Origin: an uncultured Saprospiraceae bacterium
Lineage (GTDB): Bacteria > Bacteroidota > Bacteroidia > Chitinophagales > Saprospiraceae
Direction of reading: 5' to 3'
NCBI GenBank assembly: GCA_937941095.1
Contig: CALDYJ010000147.1
Coordinates: 1 to 42,015, forward strand
Length of the DNA stretch: 42,015 bases
Shown here: positions 41,174 to 42,015 of the stretch, piece after piece
Numbering within the stretch: the first letter of the stretch is position 1
Layout: every line of letters starts with the position of its first letter
Program-made: the position numbers and the translations under genes
The notes under the pieces: model-generated
Told to the model about the DNA's origin: nothing
The model's database searches: none
What the model saw: only the letters and a program-made list of their open reading frames with translations

Positions 41174-42015
41174 TTATTTTAGTATAAGTTTATTCACTTT
41201 AATTAGATTTTTATTCTCGCTCATTAGTTTACAAAAATAAACTCCTGTAGGTAACTTAGTATCAAAATTAAAACTTTGCTTTCCAGATTCTAATTGGTAA
41301 GTTCTTAATAGAACACCTTTGGTGTCATATATTTCAAAAGAAGCTTGTTCTTTTAGATCTGTATCTATGTTTATAATTCCATTACTTGGGTTAGGAAACA
41401 GATCGAAATAGCTTGCAGTTAAGTTCATTGAACTGGTCACTGTTTGGAATTCTAGCTTGTCTATGTTGCTTGCTTTACCTTCTAGTTGATATTCTTCTTC
41501 ATAAAAAGTATTAAGAATATTGATTGATTTAGTACTGGTATGATAATGATTTGATGCTGCAAATTGATGTAAGACATTTTGACGGCCACTTGAAAGAGTA
41601 GCTAGATTTTCACCTAATTCATTAGCTCTTTTCAAAATGGTCAAAAGTGTTTTGTATTTTTTAGCATCAGTTTGCTCAGCATCAGTAAAATTGTCATTAG
41701 TTTTTATTTCTTGAAAAATTTCATACATTCTTCCGTATTCTTCCTTTGAAAAATAATTCTCAGCACTTGTTAACATTGCTTTCATGCTGCCTAATCGTTC
41801 CAACCATTTATGTTGTTGTTCATATCCATTATCCTTATAATACTCTAAACGCCTTAGCGCATAATTAGTTAATTCAGCTTGCTTATGCTCAATGTTGTTT
41901 ATCGCCCAAAGAATAGCAACTTCTTCACTGTTTGAGATAGCATTAAAAGCTCCTTTCAAAACAGCTATGTTGTCATTAGAAAAACTATTAGAATGGAAAA
42001 CTATCTTATTAATTT
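41174..42015 (-). CDS. T9SS-sorted secreted protein, 5' end outside the window
   Basis: The open frame covers about 280 codons and runs off the right edge without a start, so the N-terminus and any signal peptide are missing. The visible part is mostly helical (for example YALRRLEYYKDNGYEQQHKW). It ends in a clear type A T9SS sorting domain: FDLFPNPSNGIINIDTDLKE from about 80 residues before the end, then LPTGVYFCKL and the basic tail NLIKVNKLILK. A TTG inside (41957-41959) gives a shorter frame but is not a convincing start. Function of the helical part is unknown. Confidence 0.85.
   Translation of the reverse strand, partial: INKIVFHSNSFSNDNIAVLKGAFNAISNSEEVAILWAINNIEHKQAELTNYALRRLEYYKDNGYEQQHKWLERLGSMKAMLTSAENYFSKEEYGRMYEIFQEIKTNDNFTDAEQTDAKKYKTLLTILKRANELGENLATLSSGRQNVLHQFAASNHYHTSTKSINILNTFYEEEYQLEGKASNIDKLEFQTVTSSMNLTASYFDLFPNPSNGIINIDTDLKEQASFEIYDTKGVLLRTYQLESGKQSFNFDTKLPTGVYFCKLMSENKNLIKVNKLILK

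Overview
The window looks like chromosomal DNA of an AT-rich Bacteroidota species. The best guess is a saproxanthin- or myxol-type pigmented member such as Saprospiria or Flavobacteriia. The evidence is: Por secretion (T9SS) C-terminal sorting domains; Omp28-type outer-membrane lipoproteins; promoter -7 boxes of the TAnnTTTG type with no clear Shine-Dalgarno sequences; an F-type ATP synthase operon without the beta and epsilon genes; and a crtD-cruF-crtZ carotenoid set. No phage, transposase, CRISPR array, tRNA or rRNA gene was seen.

Layout. Positions 1-195 hold a seven-copy 25-bp tandem repeat downstream of ricT. Next come ricT and holB (minus), a pterin synthase, a large secreted Omp28-type protein, and a flavoprotein plus membrane 4Fe-4S protein pair (5862-8961). 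A sugar nucleotidyltransferase and a thioesterase follow. A minus-strand operon crtD-cruF-crtZ plus an unknown tail-anchored protein lies at 10588-13754. A very large NtrY-like membrane histidine kinase (13828-17475), a decayed secreted-protein ORF and the RNase P RNA gene rnpB (about 17937-18312) come next. Then follow a TlpA-like thioredoxin (minus) and, divergently, a beta-barrel protein with two tandem Omp28 lipoproteins (19169-22521). After a strong terminator there is a second gene remnant and a repeat-containing lipoprotein.

The second half is mostly core functions. It holds pheT, a small coiled-coil gene, zapA and rny (24926-29726), then atpB-E-F-H-A-G (30073-35587). A two-component pair (TPR kinase and LuxR-type regulator), rmuC and two secreted proteins at the right edge complete it. 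The last of these runs off the window.

How the genes fit together. The carotenoid genes would build the hydroxylated, desaturated linear end and the 3-hydroxy beta ring of a monocyclic xanthophyll. TlpA and the Omp28 proteins all carry CxxC motifs and may form an envelope thiol-disulfide group. The flavoprotein and Fe-S membrane protein are predicted electron-transfer partners. The most unusual single item is AtpB: its periplasmic N-terminus carries a histidine-rich decapeptide array whose protein sequence is almost invariant while its codons vary.
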